64,000 nt of DNA from Subdoligranulum variabile (GCF_025152575.1 NZ_CP102293.1:1612001-1676000); one strand, 5' to 3'. Shown: positions 39,382 through 48,316, counted from the stretch's first letter. Notes: a model not told the origin generated them from the sequence alone. Numbers and translations: made by a program.

Positions 39382-40836
39382 TCACTCGCAGCCGTCTTTG
39401 GTTTCGCCGCAGCCGTCGCAGTCGCTTTCATACTGCACGGCGTTGCGGGCCAGTTCCGGGTCCAGGCGCTGGGCCACCTGGATCATCAGGGCGCACTCCA
39501 TCCGCTTGCGGAACACCTTGCATCCGTACTCGTAGGTGCCGTGGATATCGCCGGTGGCGTGCAGGGCGTTGGCCGCGCAGCCGCCCGCGCAGTACAGCCG
39601 CGCCCAGCAATCCTTGCAGTCGGGGCGGGCGTAGACGTTGCAGAGCTTGAACTCATCCCGCAGGGCGGTGTTGGTCACGCCGTCCCACACGTTGCCCAGC
39701 TTGTAGTCCGGGTCACCCACGAACTGGTGGCAGGGATACAGATCGCCCCAGGGCGTCACCGCCATGTACTCGGTGCCAGACCCGCAGCCCGAGATCCGCT
39801 TGTAGATGCAGGGGCCGTGCTTCAGGTCCAGAATGTAGTGATAGAAGGTGATGGGCTTGCCCGCCTTCTGGCGGCGGAGCATGTCCTTGGCCAGCAGCTC
39901 GTACTGGTCGAACAGCTTGGGCAGGTCCTCCTCGGTGAGGGCTTCGGGGGAATCGGCGGGGGCCACCACCGGCTCCATGGACAGTTCCGTGAAGCCCAGA
40001 TCGTCCGCCATGTGGAACAGATCGTTGGTGAAATCCACGTTGTGATGCGTAAAAGTGCCCCGCATGTAGTAGCCTTTGCCGCCGCGGGCCTTGACCAGCT
40101 TCTGGAACTTCGGCACGATGCGGTCATAGCTGCCGTTGCCCGCCAGGTCCACACGGAACCGGTCGTTGACCTCCTTGCGGCCGTCCAGCGAGAGCACCAC
40201 GTTGTAGCACTCCTGGTTGGCCCACTGGATGACCTCGTCGGTGAGGCCGATGCCGTTGGTGGTCAGGGTGAACCGGAAATTCTTGCCCGCCGCCTTCTCG
40301 ATGCTGCGGGCGTAGGCCACCAGCTGCTTGCATACCTCAAAGTTCATCAGCGGTTCGCCGCCGAAAAAGTCCACTTCCAGGTTGCGCCGGGTGCCCGAAT
40401 GGGCGACCAGGAAATCCAGCGCCTGCTTGCCGGTTTCAAAGCTCATCAGCCCCGCCTCGCCGTGGAACTTGCCCTGGGCCGCAAAACAGTAGCTGCAGTT
40501 CAGGTTGCAGGTGTGCGCCACGTGCAGGCAGAGCGCCTTCACCACGTTGGAACGGTTCTTGAAGTCAAAGGCATGGTCGGCGTAGGCGTCGGGGGCAAAC
40601 AGCTTGCCCTCCTTCGTCAGCTCGTCGATGTCGTCCAGGCAGTCCTGAATGTCGCCGGCGGTCACGTCGTCACGGCCTGCGTACTTCTTCGCCAGGGCGT
40701 CGGCGGCTTCCTCCCGGGTCTTGCCCCCGTCGATGAGGGCGATGGCGTCATAGGCCACGTCGTCCACGGCGTGCACGCTGCCGCTGAACACGTCCAGCAC
40801 GATGTTGTACCCGCCCAGTTTGTACTGATGGATCAT
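39382..40836 (-). CDS. scfB: SCIFF-peptide radical SAM maturase
   Basis: 484 residues. An N-terminal peptide-recognition (RRE-like) region precedes the radical SAM motif CNLNCSYC (about residues 110-117, in HVAHTCNLNCSYCFAAQG). The GGEP motif is in DFFGGEPLMNFEV, and the C-terminal SPASM region has many cysteines (CGSG, CHQF, CKDCWARLYCAGGC). This enzyme forms thioether cross-links in the SCIFF peptide, whose gene lies 82 bases upstream on the same strand. The C-terminal CDGCGETKDGCE adds further cysteines. Confidence 0.93.
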   Translation of the reverse strand: MIHQYKLGGYNIVLDVFSGSVHAVDDVAYDAIALIDGGKTREEAADALAKKYAGRDDVTAGDIQDCLDDIDELTKEGKLFAPDAYADHAFDFKNRSNVVKALCLHVAHTCNLNCSYCFAAQGKFHGEAGLMSFETGKQALDFLVAHSGTRRNLEVDFFGGEPLMNFEVCKQLVAYARSIEKAAGKNFRFTLTTNGIGLTDEVIQWANQECYNVVLSLDGRKEVNDRFRVDLAGNGSYDRIVPKFQKLVKARGGKGYYMRGTFTHHNVDFTNDLFHMADDLGFTELSMEPVVAPADSPEALTEEDLPKLFDQYELLAKDMLRRQKAGKPITFYHYILDLKHGPCIYKRISGCGSGTEYMAVTPWGDLYPCHQFVGDPDYKLGNVWDGVTNTALRDEFKLCNVYARPDCKDCWARLYCAGGCAANALHATGDIHGTYEYGCKVFRKRMECALMIQVAQRLDPELARNAVQYESDCDGCGETKDGCE

Positions 40837-40918
40837 GGAAAAACTCCTTGTAAAATAACCATAGAAAATGCCGGGCGCCGCACGGGCTGCCCGGCACGAT
40901 TGCCAGATGGGTGAAAAA

Positions 40919-41065
40919 TCAGTCCTCAGCCTTCTCGCAGGGCTGGTTCGCGATGCCGCAGCTGGTCTTGCAGGCGCTCTGGCAGGAGGTCTGGCATTCG
41001 CCGCAGCCGCCGTTCTGGAGGCTCTTGACCATATCGCGGGTTTCGAGAGTCTGAATGTGCTTCAT
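40919..41065 (-). CDS. scfA: SCIFF ranthipeptide precursor (six cysteines in forty-five)
   Basis: A 48-codon gene. It begins MKHIQTLETRDMVKSL and has the core GGCGECQTSCQSACKTSC, ending GIANQPCEKAED, giving six cysteines at 21, 24, 28, 32, 36 and 43. This is the SCIFF precursor, almost universal in Clostridia, modified by ScfB to a thioether-linked peptide of unknown physiological role. AAGGAG lies 8 bases upstream. It immediately precedes scfB on the same strand, as expected. Confidence 0.95.
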   Translation of the reverse strand: MKHIQTLETRDMVKSLQNGGCGECQTSCQSACKTSCGIANQPCEKAED

Positions 41066-41160
41066 ACAACAGTCACTCCTTTGCACAAGTTTGGATTGTT
41101 CTTATTGTACACGTATCCCGGACCCTTGTCAAGCAGCCCGCCCCGCCTCCACGAGAGCCT

Positions 41161-41308
41161 TGTGGAAAACTTTTCCCCCAAAACCCGCCGGACAGGGCTT
41201 TCCACCGGGTTTTCCACATTTTCAACAGAAAAAACCGGGGAGTTTTCCACCCTTTCCACAGAGTTTTCCACAATTTCAACGTGGATAACCCCTTTACACA
41301 GTGGATAA
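41161..41308. promoter_or_regulatory. Cluster of DnaA-box-like sequences
   Basis: Near matches to TTATCCACA: TGTGGAAAA (41161), TTTCCACC (41199), TTTTCCACA (41210), TTTTCCACC (41243), CTTTCCACA (41252), TTTTCCACA (41264), CGTGGATAA (41280) and AGTGGATAA (41300). Five to eight boxes in 148 bases is far above chance for this GC-rich sequence. No dnaA or dnaN is nearby, so a DnaA-titration or secondary site is more likely than oriC. Confidence 0.5.
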
Positions 41309-41334
41309 CCGGCTGGAAATATACGGAATGTTTG

Positions 41335-41470
41335 GTTCCTTCTTTGCAAAGAAGGAACCGAAGAAACTCCAAACATGGGTACCGGAACGCTGCGGACGGG
41401 GGAGAAAGGGTTCCACGCCTTTGCGCGGCAGCGGGGGAAGATCTTCTTTGCAAAGAAGGAACCGAAGAAA
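41335..41470. repeat. Tandem near-duplicate carrying TTGCAA palindromes
   Basis: TTCTTTGCAAAGAAGGAACC is present at about 41339 and 41443, each followed by GAAGAAA...CCAAACAT...GTACCGGAACGCTGCGG, so about 80 bases are duplicated. Confidence 0.7.
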
Positions 41471-41522
41471 TGCCAAACATAAGTACCGGAACGCTGCGGG
41501 CAAGGGGGGCATACCTTTGGGG

Positions 41523-41551
41523 GGCGGCAGCATGTCCGCCGGCCGCGATGG
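41523..41551 (+). repeat. CATGTCC-core hairpin, diverged copy 5
   Basis: GGCGGCAGCATGTCCGCCGG followed by CCGCGATGG and GGTTAAAAAG, matching the downstream TTTAAAA pattern of other copies. The outer stem is weaker. Confidence 0.5.
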
Positions 41552-41573
41552 GGTTAAAAAGTGCATCCCAAAA

Positions 41574-41598
41574 GAAAAAAGCCTCCGGAACGGAGGCT
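41574..41598 (-). terminator. Terminator of the 41608 gene
   Basis: AGCCTCCG pairs with CGGAGGCT around a 2-base centre, with six T on the minus strand. Confidence 0.85.
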
Positions 41599-41607
41599 GT
41601 AAGGGTT

Positions 41608-42792
41608 TTAATGTCTGCGCCGGTGGGAGACAAACAGCGCGCAGCTCATGATCAGGAAGAAGACCGCCAGCGCCGCCACGATGAGGAGCAGCAGCTCGAA
41701 AATCTTCACGTTGAAGTGGCTCTGCAGCGTCTGGGTGGCGTCCTCGATGGCCGCGCTGGTGCTGCTCACCGTGCTGGACGCGCCGCTCTCCGCCGCTGCC
41801 AGTGCCGCCGAGGCCGCATCGCTGTCCCCCAGGGCCGTCAGCGCATCCGCCAGCGCCTGGCCGCCCATGGCCACCAGCCGGTTGTTGGTCTCGCTCTTGA
41901 CCTTCTCGCCGTTCACCGCCCCCGACAGATACTCCGCCAGCAGGTCGGTGGCGCCCCGCACTGCGGGGGCGTAGCTCTCGTCGATGGTCCAGCCGTCCAC
42001 CGTCCACATGCCGTTCATGTAGAACAGCAGCTGCATGCCGGAATCCGAAACCACCGCATTATAGATGGTGTCCGCAAAGCCCGTGGAGGAGGTGTCCACC
42101 GTGCCGAAACTCAGCGAGATGAACTGGTAGGCCCGGTCATAGTCGGTGAGGCCGTCGTAGTAGCTGCGCAGGGCGTCGGCAATGTCGGTGTCCTTGGTCA
42201 GCTGGGAGCCCACCACCACCGAGTCCAGATCCGCCCGCAGGTCCTGGTCGCCGAACTTGCTGGTGGAACCGTCGTCATCGATGTTGAAGGTGGCCCGCAT
42301 GGCTTCGGCGTAGCCCGCAGCGTCGCTGGCCTGGCCGTAGTAGGCCTGGGCCAGCTCCATGCAGTCGCCGCCCCAGCTGCCCGTGATGGGAATGCCGTTG
42401 TACACCAGGTTCATCGACGCCAGCAGATGCCCGAAGTCGATGGCCTGGCCGCTGGGCAGCGTTACCGTGTTCATCCCCTGCAGCGCCGAAAGGTCGCTGT
42501 CGTTCTGGGAGACATAGCTCTCAAATTCCGTGTCCCGGGCGCCGGCGGTCAGCTGCCACATCGTGGTGTTGTAGTCCCCGGTGCGGGTGTAGCCCAGCGT
42601 CAGCAGGATGGGGTCGGCGTCGTGCTCCGCCGCATAACTTACCGCCAGGTCCTGCAGACGGCCCAGGCGGTCCAGCGTTTCGTCATAGTCCGCCGCCGCA
42701 GCGCGCGGGGCGACCCAGAAAAACAGGGCCGCCATCAGCCCCAGCAGTACCACCAGCCGGGGCAGACGGATCGTGTGGGAATACGTGGTCAA
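41608..42792 (-). CDS. Secreted, C-terminally membrane-anchored protein of unknown function
   Basis: 394 residues. An N-terminal signal segment LVVLLGLMAALFFWVAPRAAAA with AxA cleavage near residue 34 is followed by a globular exterior of about 320 residues (DPILLTLGYTRTGDYNTTMWQLTAG, GSWGGDCMELAQAYYGQ) and a C-terminal helix FELLLLIVAALAVFFLIMSCALFV with RRRH. The single Cys in SWGGDC could be catalytic, in the manner of papain-like or NlpC/P60 folds, but I see no reliable domain match. Minus-strand TATACT near 42830 may be its -10. Confidence 0.65.
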   Translation of the reverse strand: MTTYSHTIRLPRLVVLLGLMAALFFWVAPRAAAADYDETLDRLGRLQDLAVSYAAEHDADPILLTLGYTRTGDYNTTMWQLTAGARDTEFESYVSQNDSDLSALQGMNTVTLPSGQAIDFGHLLASMNLVYNGIPITGSWGGDCMELAQAYYGQASDAAGYAEAMRATFNIDDDGSTSKFGDQDLRADLDSVVVGSQLTKDTDIADALRSYYDGLTDYDRAYQFISLSFGTVDTSSTGFADTIYNAVVSDSGMQLLFYMNGMWTVDGWTIDESYAPAVRGATDLLAEYLSGAVNGEKVKSETNNRLVAMGGQALADALTALGDSDAASAALAAAESGASSTVSSTSAAIEDATQTLQSHFNVKIFELLLLIVAALAVFFLIMSCALFVSHRRRH

Positions 42793-42884
42793 GCACCTCC
42801 ATCATTGTTTCCGAATTGTAACCTTTACAGTATACCACAAAAGCCGGCGTTTTGTCACGAAATTTTTGTGAAACTGACGCCCCC

Positions 42885-42913
42885 TTTACTTGCGGGCCGC
42901 CCTGCCGTATAAT
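42885..42913 (+). promoter_or_regulatory. Promoter of the GT39-like gene
   Basis: TTTACT (42885-42890) and TATAAT (42908-42913), 17-base spacer, 33 bases before the ATG. Confidence 0.6.
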
Positions 42914-42945
42914 GGCTGTAACAATCATAACGGAGGATTCCCACC

Positions 42946-44721
42946 ATGACAAGGGGTAAAAAATACCAGGGCTGGCTCTGGGTGCTGGCGCTCTTCGCGG
43001 TGTGCACCGTGGTGTACGGCCTGCTCAGCAGTTATCCCCGGGAACTGGCCGTCTACAGCGACGAGGTCCGCTATCTGGACATCGCCCGCAGTCTCTGGCA
43101 GGGCCGCGGCCTGCGGGTGCGCAACATGCCCAGCGATTACCAGAAGATCCTCTACCCCCTGTGCATCCTGCCCGCCCTCCTTCTAAAGACCACCGCCGCC
43201 CAGATCACCGCCATCGGCTGGCTGAACGCCGCCTGGGCGTCCAGTGCGGTCTTCCCGGCCTACGCCCTGGCCCGGGCCACCGGCCAGAATCGCCGCCGCA
43301 CCGCCTTCCTGGTGGGCATCACGGCGGTGCTGCCCACCCTGTCCGCCTGCGCCACCTTTATGAGCGAGACGGTCTTCCTGCCCCTCTCGTTGTGGCAGGT
43401 CTACTTCCTGTGGCGCGCCATGGCCGCCGCCCCCCGCCCCCGCATCGCCTGGAGCGCTCTGGCCGGGGCCTGGTGCTGGCTGCTCTATTTAAATAAAGAA
43501 GTGGCCCTCTATTACCTCATCGCCTGGGTGCTGCTCCGCCTCTGGGTCACCGCTCACGATCCTCGCAGCTGGCCCGCCGAACTGGCCGGGGTGGCTGCCC
43601 TGCTGGGCGCCTTCCTCCTCTGCTTCGCGGGGTCCAAGCTCACCCTCTTTGCGGGGCTGGGCAACTCCTACAACCAGACCGGCTGGCTCACCGCCGAACA
43701 GTGGGCCTTCCTGCCCTTCGCCGTGGTCTGCGACGTCCTCTTCACCGTGCTGGCCTTCGGGGTCTTTCCGGTGCTGGTGCCCCTGTGCGCCCTGCGCCGC
43801 CCCCGCCCCGGCACCGACCCCCGCCGCACCCAGCTGCCCCTGCTGGTACTGCTGGCCTTGGGGCTGGGCGTGGGCGTGGTGGCCTGGAGCATCACCGTGC
43901 GGGAGGACCTGGGCTCCGCCTCCCCCCGGCAGCACATGCGCTACCTGGAACCCCTGCTGATTCCGCTGCTGCTGGTGACGATGGACGCCCTGGACGGCGC
44001 CCTGACCCCGGTGCGCCGCCGTCTGCTGGCGGGGCTCACCGCCCTGTGGGGCGTGGGCTTTCTGGTCTTTTGCCGGGACATCGGCCCCGGCGCCGGGGAC
44101 AACACCTTCCTGCAGTGGTTCGACTTCGTGGCCGACCGGCTGGACCGTCTGCCGGTGCTGGGCTCTGACGGCTGGCTGCTGGTGTGGCGGGTCGTCATCG
44201 TGGCGGGCGCCGCCGCGCTGGGGACGGCCCTGGTACGGCGCAGGGCCCGCAGGCCGATGGCCGCGGCGGCCCTGGTCCTCTGCGTGCTCTGCTACGCCGG
44301 GGAATGGCGCATCAACCGCTGGACCTACGGCGTGGACGAGGACACCGTCCGGGCCGCCAGCGCCCTCAACGATTCCCTCAAGACTCTGGAGGGCACCGTG
44401 CTGTTTATCCCCCAGGGCGTGCGCCAGCGGGACAGCCAGCTCATGGACACCTACCTGGACCGGGACGTTTACCTCTGCGAGTATGAGACGCTGGCGGCCG
44501 CGGGATTCCTGGACGACGGCGTGCTGGATCTGACCACCGAGGCCCCCGGCTCCGAATATCCCGGCCGCCCCTACGAGGACCTGACAGGCGCCGACTGGAT
44601 CCTCGTGTCCGACGGGGTGCCCCTGGACACTTCGGCCCTGGAACCCTCCGGCATCGCCTGCCCGGCGGGCTATACGCTGTGGCGCAATCCCACGCCGGAA
44701 CGGGTGGCCTTTGGGGGATAA
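42946..44721 (+). CDS. Polytopic membrane glycosyltransferase-like protein (GT39/ArnT type)
   Basis: 591 residues with a dozen or so hydrophobic segments. The first loop reads SYPRELAVYSDEVRYLDIARSLWQGRGL, where the acidic DE pair corresponds to the catalytic region of polyprenyl-phosphate-dependent GT-C enzymes. A C-terminal soluble domain of about 130 residues follows the last helix. These proteins add sugars to lipids or proteins from lipid carriers. It is monocistronic, GGAGG upstream. Exact substrate unknown. Confidence 0.7.
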   Translation: MTRGKKYQGWLWVLALFAVCTVVYGLLSSYPRELAVYSDEVRYLDIARSLWQGRGLRVRNMPSDYQKILYPLCILPALLLKTTAAQITAIGWLNAAWASSAVFPAYALARATGQNRRRTAFLVGITAVLPTLSACATFMSETVFLPLSLWQVYFLWRAMAAAPRPRIAWSALAGAWCWLLYLNKEVALYYLIAWVLLRLWVTAHDPRSWPAELAGVAALLGAFLLCFAGSKLTLFAGLGNSYNQTGWLTAEQWAFLPFAVVCDVLFTVLAFGVFPVLVPLCALRRPRPGTDPRRTQLPLLVLLALGLGVGVVAWSITVREDLGSASPRQHMRYLEPLLIPLLLVTMDALDGALTPVRRRLLAGLTALWGVGFLVFCRDIGPGAGDNTFLQWFDFVADRLDRLPVLGSDGWLLVWRVVIVAGAAALGTALVRRRARRPMAAAALVLCVLCYAGEWRINRWTYGVDEDTVRAASALNDSLKTLEGTVLFIPQGVRQRDSQLMDTYLDRDVYLCEYETLAAAGFLDDGVLDLTTEAPGSEYPGRPYEDLTGADWILVSDGVPLDTSALEPSGIACPAGYTLWRNPTPERVAFGG

Positions 44722-44757
44722 ACACAGGATTTGCAAAGTTTTGCCGCGGCTTCGTGC

Positions 44758-44786
44758 TTTACAAGGCCGCTCAAATACGCTACAAT
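44758..44786 (+). promoter_or_regulatory. Promoter of nfnA-nfnB
   Basis: TTTACA (44758-44763) and TACAAT (44781-44786) with a 17-base spacer, 37 bases before the TTG start. Confidence 0.65.
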
Positions 44787-44823
44787 AAAATCACCAAAAA
44801 AACAAAGAGAAGGAGAGATCGCT

Positions 44824-45666
44824 TTGTTCACCATCATGAAACGGCGGGAACTGAACCCCACCGTCACCGAACTGTGGATCCATGCGCCGCTCATCGCCAA
44901 AAAGGCGAAGGCCGGGCAGTTCATCATCGTGCGCCCCAAGGAGGACTCCGAGCGCATCCCCCTGACCATTGCGGGGTATGACCGGGAAGCCGGCACTGTC
45001 TCCATCATCTTCCAGGTGGTGGGCGCCGGTACGATGGAACTGAACACCCTGAAGGAGGGCGAAGCGGTCCATGACTTTGTAGGCCCCCTGGGCAAAGCCA
45101 CCGAGATCGAAGGCCTGAAGAACGTCTGCGTGGTGGGCGGCGGCGTGGGCTGTGCCATCGCCCTGCCGGTGGCCCAGGCACTCCACGCCCAGGGCACCCG
45201 GGTGACCGGTATCGTGGGCTTCCGCAACAAGGACCTGGTCATCCTGGAGGAGGAGTTCCGCGCCTGCTGTGATGATTTCATCATCATGACCGACGACGGC
45301 TCCTACGGCGAGAAGGGCGTGGTCACCGCGCCTCTGGAAGCCAAGATCAACGAGGGCGCCAACTTTGACGAGGTCATCGCCATCGGCCCGCTGATCATGA
45401 TGAAATTCGTGGTCAAGACCACCAAGCCCCATGGCGTCAAGACGGTGGTGTCCATGAACCCCATCATGGTGGACGGCACCGGCATGTGCGGCGGCTGCCG
45501 CCTGACGGTGGGCGGCAAGACCAAGTTCGCCTGCGTGGACGGCCCCGACTTTGACGGTTTTGAAGTGGATTTTGACGAAGCTATGCACCGCGGCACCATG
45601 TACAAGCCTTTTGAGGGCCACGCCCGCGAGGAAGAGTGCAATCTGCTGAAACAGGAGGTGCAGTGA
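44824..45666 (+). CDS. nfnA: NfnA-type FAD/NAD-binding subunit with [2Fe-2S] site
   Basis: 280 residues from a TTG 8 bases after AAGGAG; the ATG four codons later lies too far from that site. The ferredoxin-reductase fold has a FAD region (RIPLTIAGYD), an NAD region (VCVVGGGVGCAIALPVAQAL) and a C-terminal cysteine cluster MCGGCRLTVGGKTKFAC for [2Fe-2S]. With the next gene it forms the pair that bifurcates electrons between NADH, ferredoxin and NADP in anaerobes. Older annotations call it sulfide dehydrogenase or DHOD-like subunit. Confidence 0.88.
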   Translation: MFTIMKRRELNPTVTELWIHAPLIAKKAKAGQFIIVRPKEDSERIPLTIAGYDREAGTVSIIFQVVGAGTMELNTLKEGEAVHDFVGPLGKATEIEGLKNVCVVGGGVGCAIALPVAQALHAQGTRVTGIVGFRNKDLVILEEEFRACCDDFIIMTDDGSYGEKGVVTAPLEAKINEGANFDEVIAIGPLIMMKFVVKTTKPHGVKTVVSMNPIMVDGTGMCGGCRLTVGGKTKFACVDGPDFDGFEVDFDEAMHRGTMYKPFEGHAREEECNLLKQEVQ

Positions 45667-45668
45667 TC

Positions 45669-47066
45669 ATGCCGAACATGGACCCGAAAAAGTGCCCCAT
45701 GCCCAGCCAGGACCCCAACGTCCGGAACAAGAACTTCAAAGAGGTGGCCCTGGGCTACACCGCCGAGATGGCGGTCAACGAGGCCCAGCGCTGCCTGCAG
45801 TGCAAGAACCACCCCTGCCGCTCGGGCTGCCCGGTGGATATTGATATTCCCGGCTTCATCGCCCATGTGGCCAAGGGCGAGTTCGAGGAGGCCTACAAGG
45901 TCATCGCCCAGTCCAGCGCCCTGCCCGCCGTCTGCGGCCGCGTCTGCCCCCAGGAGAACCAGTGCGAGGGCAAGTGCGTCCGGGGCATCAAGGGCGAGCC
46001 GGTGGGCATCGGCCGTCTGGAGCGGTTCGTGGCCGACTGGTACCGGGAAAACGTACATACCAAGCCCGAAAAACCCACCCCCAACGGCCACAAGGTGGCG
46101 GTCATCGGCGCCGGTCCCTCCGGCCTGACGGTGGCCGGCGACCTGGCCAAGATGGGCTATCAGGTCACCGTGTATGAGGCCCTCCATGTGGCGGGCGGCG
46201 TGCTGATGTACGGCATCCCCGAGTTCCGTCTGCCCAAGGACATCGTCCAGCACGAGGTGGAAGGCCTCAAGGAACTGGGCGTGGACATCGAGTGCAACAT
46301 GGTCATCGGCAAGGTGCTGACCATCGACGAACTGATGAACGACTACGGCTTCGAGGCGGTCTACATCGCCTCCGGCGCCGGTCTGCCCCGGTTCATGGGC
46401 ATCCCCGGCGAGAGCCTCAACGGCGTCTACTCCGCCAACGAGTACCTGACCCGCGTCAACCTGATGAAGGCCTACCTGCCGGAGTCCCACACCCCCATCA
46501 TGAAGTCCCGCGCCGTGGCCGTGGTAGGCGGCGGCAACGTGGCCATGGACGCCGCCCGCTGCGCCAAGCGTCTGGGGGCTGAGACCGTCTACATCGTCTA
46601 CCGCCGCGGCATGGCCGAGCTGCCCGCCCGCAAGGAGGAAGTGGAACACGCCGAGGAGGAAGGTATCATCTTCAAGACGCTGACCAACCCCGTGGAGGTC
46701 CTGGGCGACGAGAACGGCTGGGTCAAGGGGATGACCTGCGTGGAGATGGAACTGGGCGAGCCTGATGAATCCGGCCGCCGCCGCCCCATCGTCAAGGAGG
46801 GCAGCGAGTTCGAGCTGGACGTGGATACCATGATCATGGCCCTGGGCACCAGCCCCAACCCGCTGATCCGTTCCACCACCCCGGGTCTGGACGCCGACCG
46901 TCACGGCTGCCTCATCACCAACGGCCCCGACGGCCTCACCAGCCGCCCCTTCGTCTACGCCGGCGGTGACGCCGTCACCGGTGCGGCCACCGTCATCCTG
47001 GCCATGGGCGCCGGCAAGGAAGCCGCCAAGGCCATCGACAAGGCCATCAAAGAAAAGGAACAGTAA
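45669..47066 (+). CDS. nfnB: NfnB-type NADPH-dependent flavoprotein subunit (glutamate synthase beta-like)
   Basis: 465 residues after an AGGAGG site. An N-terminal cysteine region (RCLQCKNHPCRSGCPVDIDIPGFI and AVCGRVCPQENQCEGKC) binds two [4Fe-4S] clusters, then FAD motif VAVIGAGPSGLTVAGDLA, NADPH motif AVAVVGGGNVAMDAARCA and C-terminal YAGGDAVTGAATVILAMGAGK. It resembles the GltD small subunit, but no GltB-type large subunit is present and the partner is NfnA, three bases upstream, so the bifurcating transhydrogenase is the better call. Confidence 0.88.
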   Translation: MPNMDPKKCPMPSQDPNVRNKNFKEVALGYTAEMAVNEAQRCLQCKNHPCRSGCPVDIDIPGFIAHVAKGEFEEAYKVIAQSSALPAVCGRVCPQENQCEGKCVRGIKGEPVGIGRLERFVADWYRENVHTKPEKPTPNGHKVAVIGAGPSGLTVAGDLAKMGYQVTVYEALHVAGGVLMYGIPEFRLPKDIVQHEVEGLKELGVDIECNMVIGKVLTIDELMNDYGFEAVYIASGAGLPRFMGIPGESLNGVYSANEYLTRVNLMKAYLPESHTPIMKSRAVAVVGGGNVAMDAARCAKRLGAETVYIVYRRGMAELPARKEEVEHAEEEGIIFKTLTNPVEVLGDENGWVKGMTCVEMELGEPDESGRRRPIVKEGSEFELDVDTMIMALGTSPNPLIRSTTPGLDADRHGCLITNGPDGLTSRPFVYAGGDAVTGAATVILAMGAGKEAAKAIDKAIKEKEQ

Positions 47067-47079
47067 AACGTGAGCTCCA

Positions 47080-47109
47080 TCCCGCACTGAGAGGTGCGGG
47101 ATTTTTTTG
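47080..47109 (+). terminator. Terminator of nfnA-nfnB
   Basis: ATCCCGCAC/GTGCGGGAT, 6-base loop, seven T. Confidence 0.9.
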
Positions 47110-47150
47110 ACGATGCGCTGACGCTTTTGCCCCGCAGGAGGGGGCGTGCC

Positions 47151-48272
47151 ATGTATCCTCCCTTTTTTCAGTTCGTGCTGCCCCGGGTGGGGCAGGCCGC
47201 CCTGGCTGTGCTGCTCTACCTGAACTTCCTCCAGCTGCCGCCGCTGGCCTGGCTCGCCCCCTGGCCGCTGCTCTGCTACGGCCTGCCCCTGCTCCTGGTG
47301 GCCCTGCTGGCCTGGTTCGCCCGGGATCCCCTGGGCATCGGCATCGTGCTGGCGGGCTACCTCACCGCCTTCTACTGCCTGGGCAACCTCACAGGCCTCG
47401 CCGCCCGGCTGGCGGGCGGTCCGGTCTGGACCCTCTGGCAGATCCTCTGGCTGGAGGGCGTCACCCCCTGGCTGCTCACCGGGCTTGTCTGGTGGCGGGG
47501 CAACCGCCGCGCGGTGCGGCTGTGCACCACCCGCTACCGCCTGACCACCTCCAAACCCCTGCCCGGCGGCCACCTTACCATCGTCCAGATCAGCGACATC
47601 CACCCCAACCCCCGGGCCGCCATGCACCGGGGCCGCATCCCCGAGCTGCGGGCCGCCATTGAGGCCTGCCACCCCGATCTGCTGGTGTTCACCGGGGACA
47701 TCTTCGACGAATACACCGAACCGGAGGAATTCGCGGCGTTCTGCGACCTCTTCGGGGAACTGAAAGCGCCCCTGGGCAAATACTACGTGCTGGGCAACCA
47801 CGACCTCTTCCACCACTGGCGGGAACCCAGCTTTGACCGCGCCGCCCTGGAACAGGCCATGGCCCGGGCCGGGGTGCGCATCCTGGAGGACACCGCCGTG
47901 CTGGTGAAGGGGGTGCGCATCCTGGGCCGCAAGGACTACCTCTACACCGGCGGGCGCCGGTTCACCGCCGCCCAGCTGCTCCCCGGCGGCCCCGACGGCC
48001 ACTACACGGTCTGGCTGGACCACGAACCCCGGGATTTCAAAAACGCCGCGGCGGCGGGGGCGGACCTGATCCTCAGCGGCCACACCCACGGCGGGCAGAT
48101 CTGGCCCGCGGGGGCGGCGGGCATGGTGGCCAAAAACGAGCGAAACTACGGCAAAAAACGGGTGAGCGGCCGCTGCACGGCCATCGTCAGCGGCGGCACC
48201 GGCACCTGGGGCTACCGGCTGCGCACCCAGGGCAGGACCGAGATCGTCTGCGTCAAGGTGGAACAGGCATAA
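47151..48272 (+). CDS. Membrane-bound metallophosphoesterase (YaeI/YkuE type)
   Basis: 373 residues from the ATG behind GGAGGGGG. Four N-terminal hydrophobic segments (about residues 1-120) precede a calcineurin-like phosphoesterase domain with ISDIHPNP, FTGDIFDEY, VLGNHDLFHHW and SGHTHGGQIWP, which supply the two-metal centre. Related proteins act on lipid A or peptidoglycan precursors at the membrane; here substrate is unknown. It lies after the nfn terminator and ends in its own terminator. Confidence 0.88.
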   Translation: MYPPFFQFVLPRVGQAALAVLLYLNFLQLPPLAWLAPWPLLCYGLPLLLVALLAWFARDPLGIGIVLAGYLTAFYCLGNLTGLAARLAGGPVWTLWQILWLEGVTPWLLTGLVWWRGNRRAVRLCTTRYRLTTSKPLPGGHLTIVQISDIHPNPRAAMHRGRIPELRAAIEACHPDLLVFTGDIFDEYTEPEEFAAFCDLFGELKAPLGKYYVLGNHDLFHHWREPSFDRAALEQAMARAGVRILEDTAVLVKGVRILGRKDYLYTGGRRFTAAQLLPGGPDGHYTVWLDHEPRDFKNAAAAGADLILSGHTHGGQIWPAGAAGMVAKNERNYGKKRVSGRCTAIVSGGTGTWGYRLRTQGRTEIVCVKVEQA

Positions 48273-48280
48273 AAACGGCA

Positions 48281-48316
48281 AACGCCCGCGTCTTTCGGGA
48301 CGCAGGCGTTTTTTTT
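48281..48316 (+). terminator. Terminator after the phosphoesterase gene
   Basis: AACGCCCGCGTC pairs with GACGCAGGCGTT (6-base loop), then eight T. Confidence 0.9.

Larger units (their letters stand above)
41066..41607. other. Gene-free region with a DnaA-box cluster and repeats
   Basis: From left to right it has the scfA leader, eight DnaA-box-like 9-mers (41161-41308), a palindrome at 41335-41358, a near-duplicate of the following ~105 bases starting at about 41443, a CATGTCC-core copy (41523-41551) and a minus-strand terminator (41574-41598). No gene is supported. Confidence 0.6.

Noticed and set aside
41161..41308. Chromosomal replication origin
   Set aside because: DnaA-box-like sites are present, but there is no dnaA, dnaN, or AT-rich unwinding region next to them, so only a DnaA-binding cluster is claimed.
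45303..48281. 992-codon open frame on the minus strand opposite nfnB and the phosphoesterase gene
   Set aside because: It is rich in Gly/Ala/His/Gln, has no recognisable motif or ribosome binding site, and lies opposite three well-supported genes. It is an antisense frame typical of GC-rich coding DNA.
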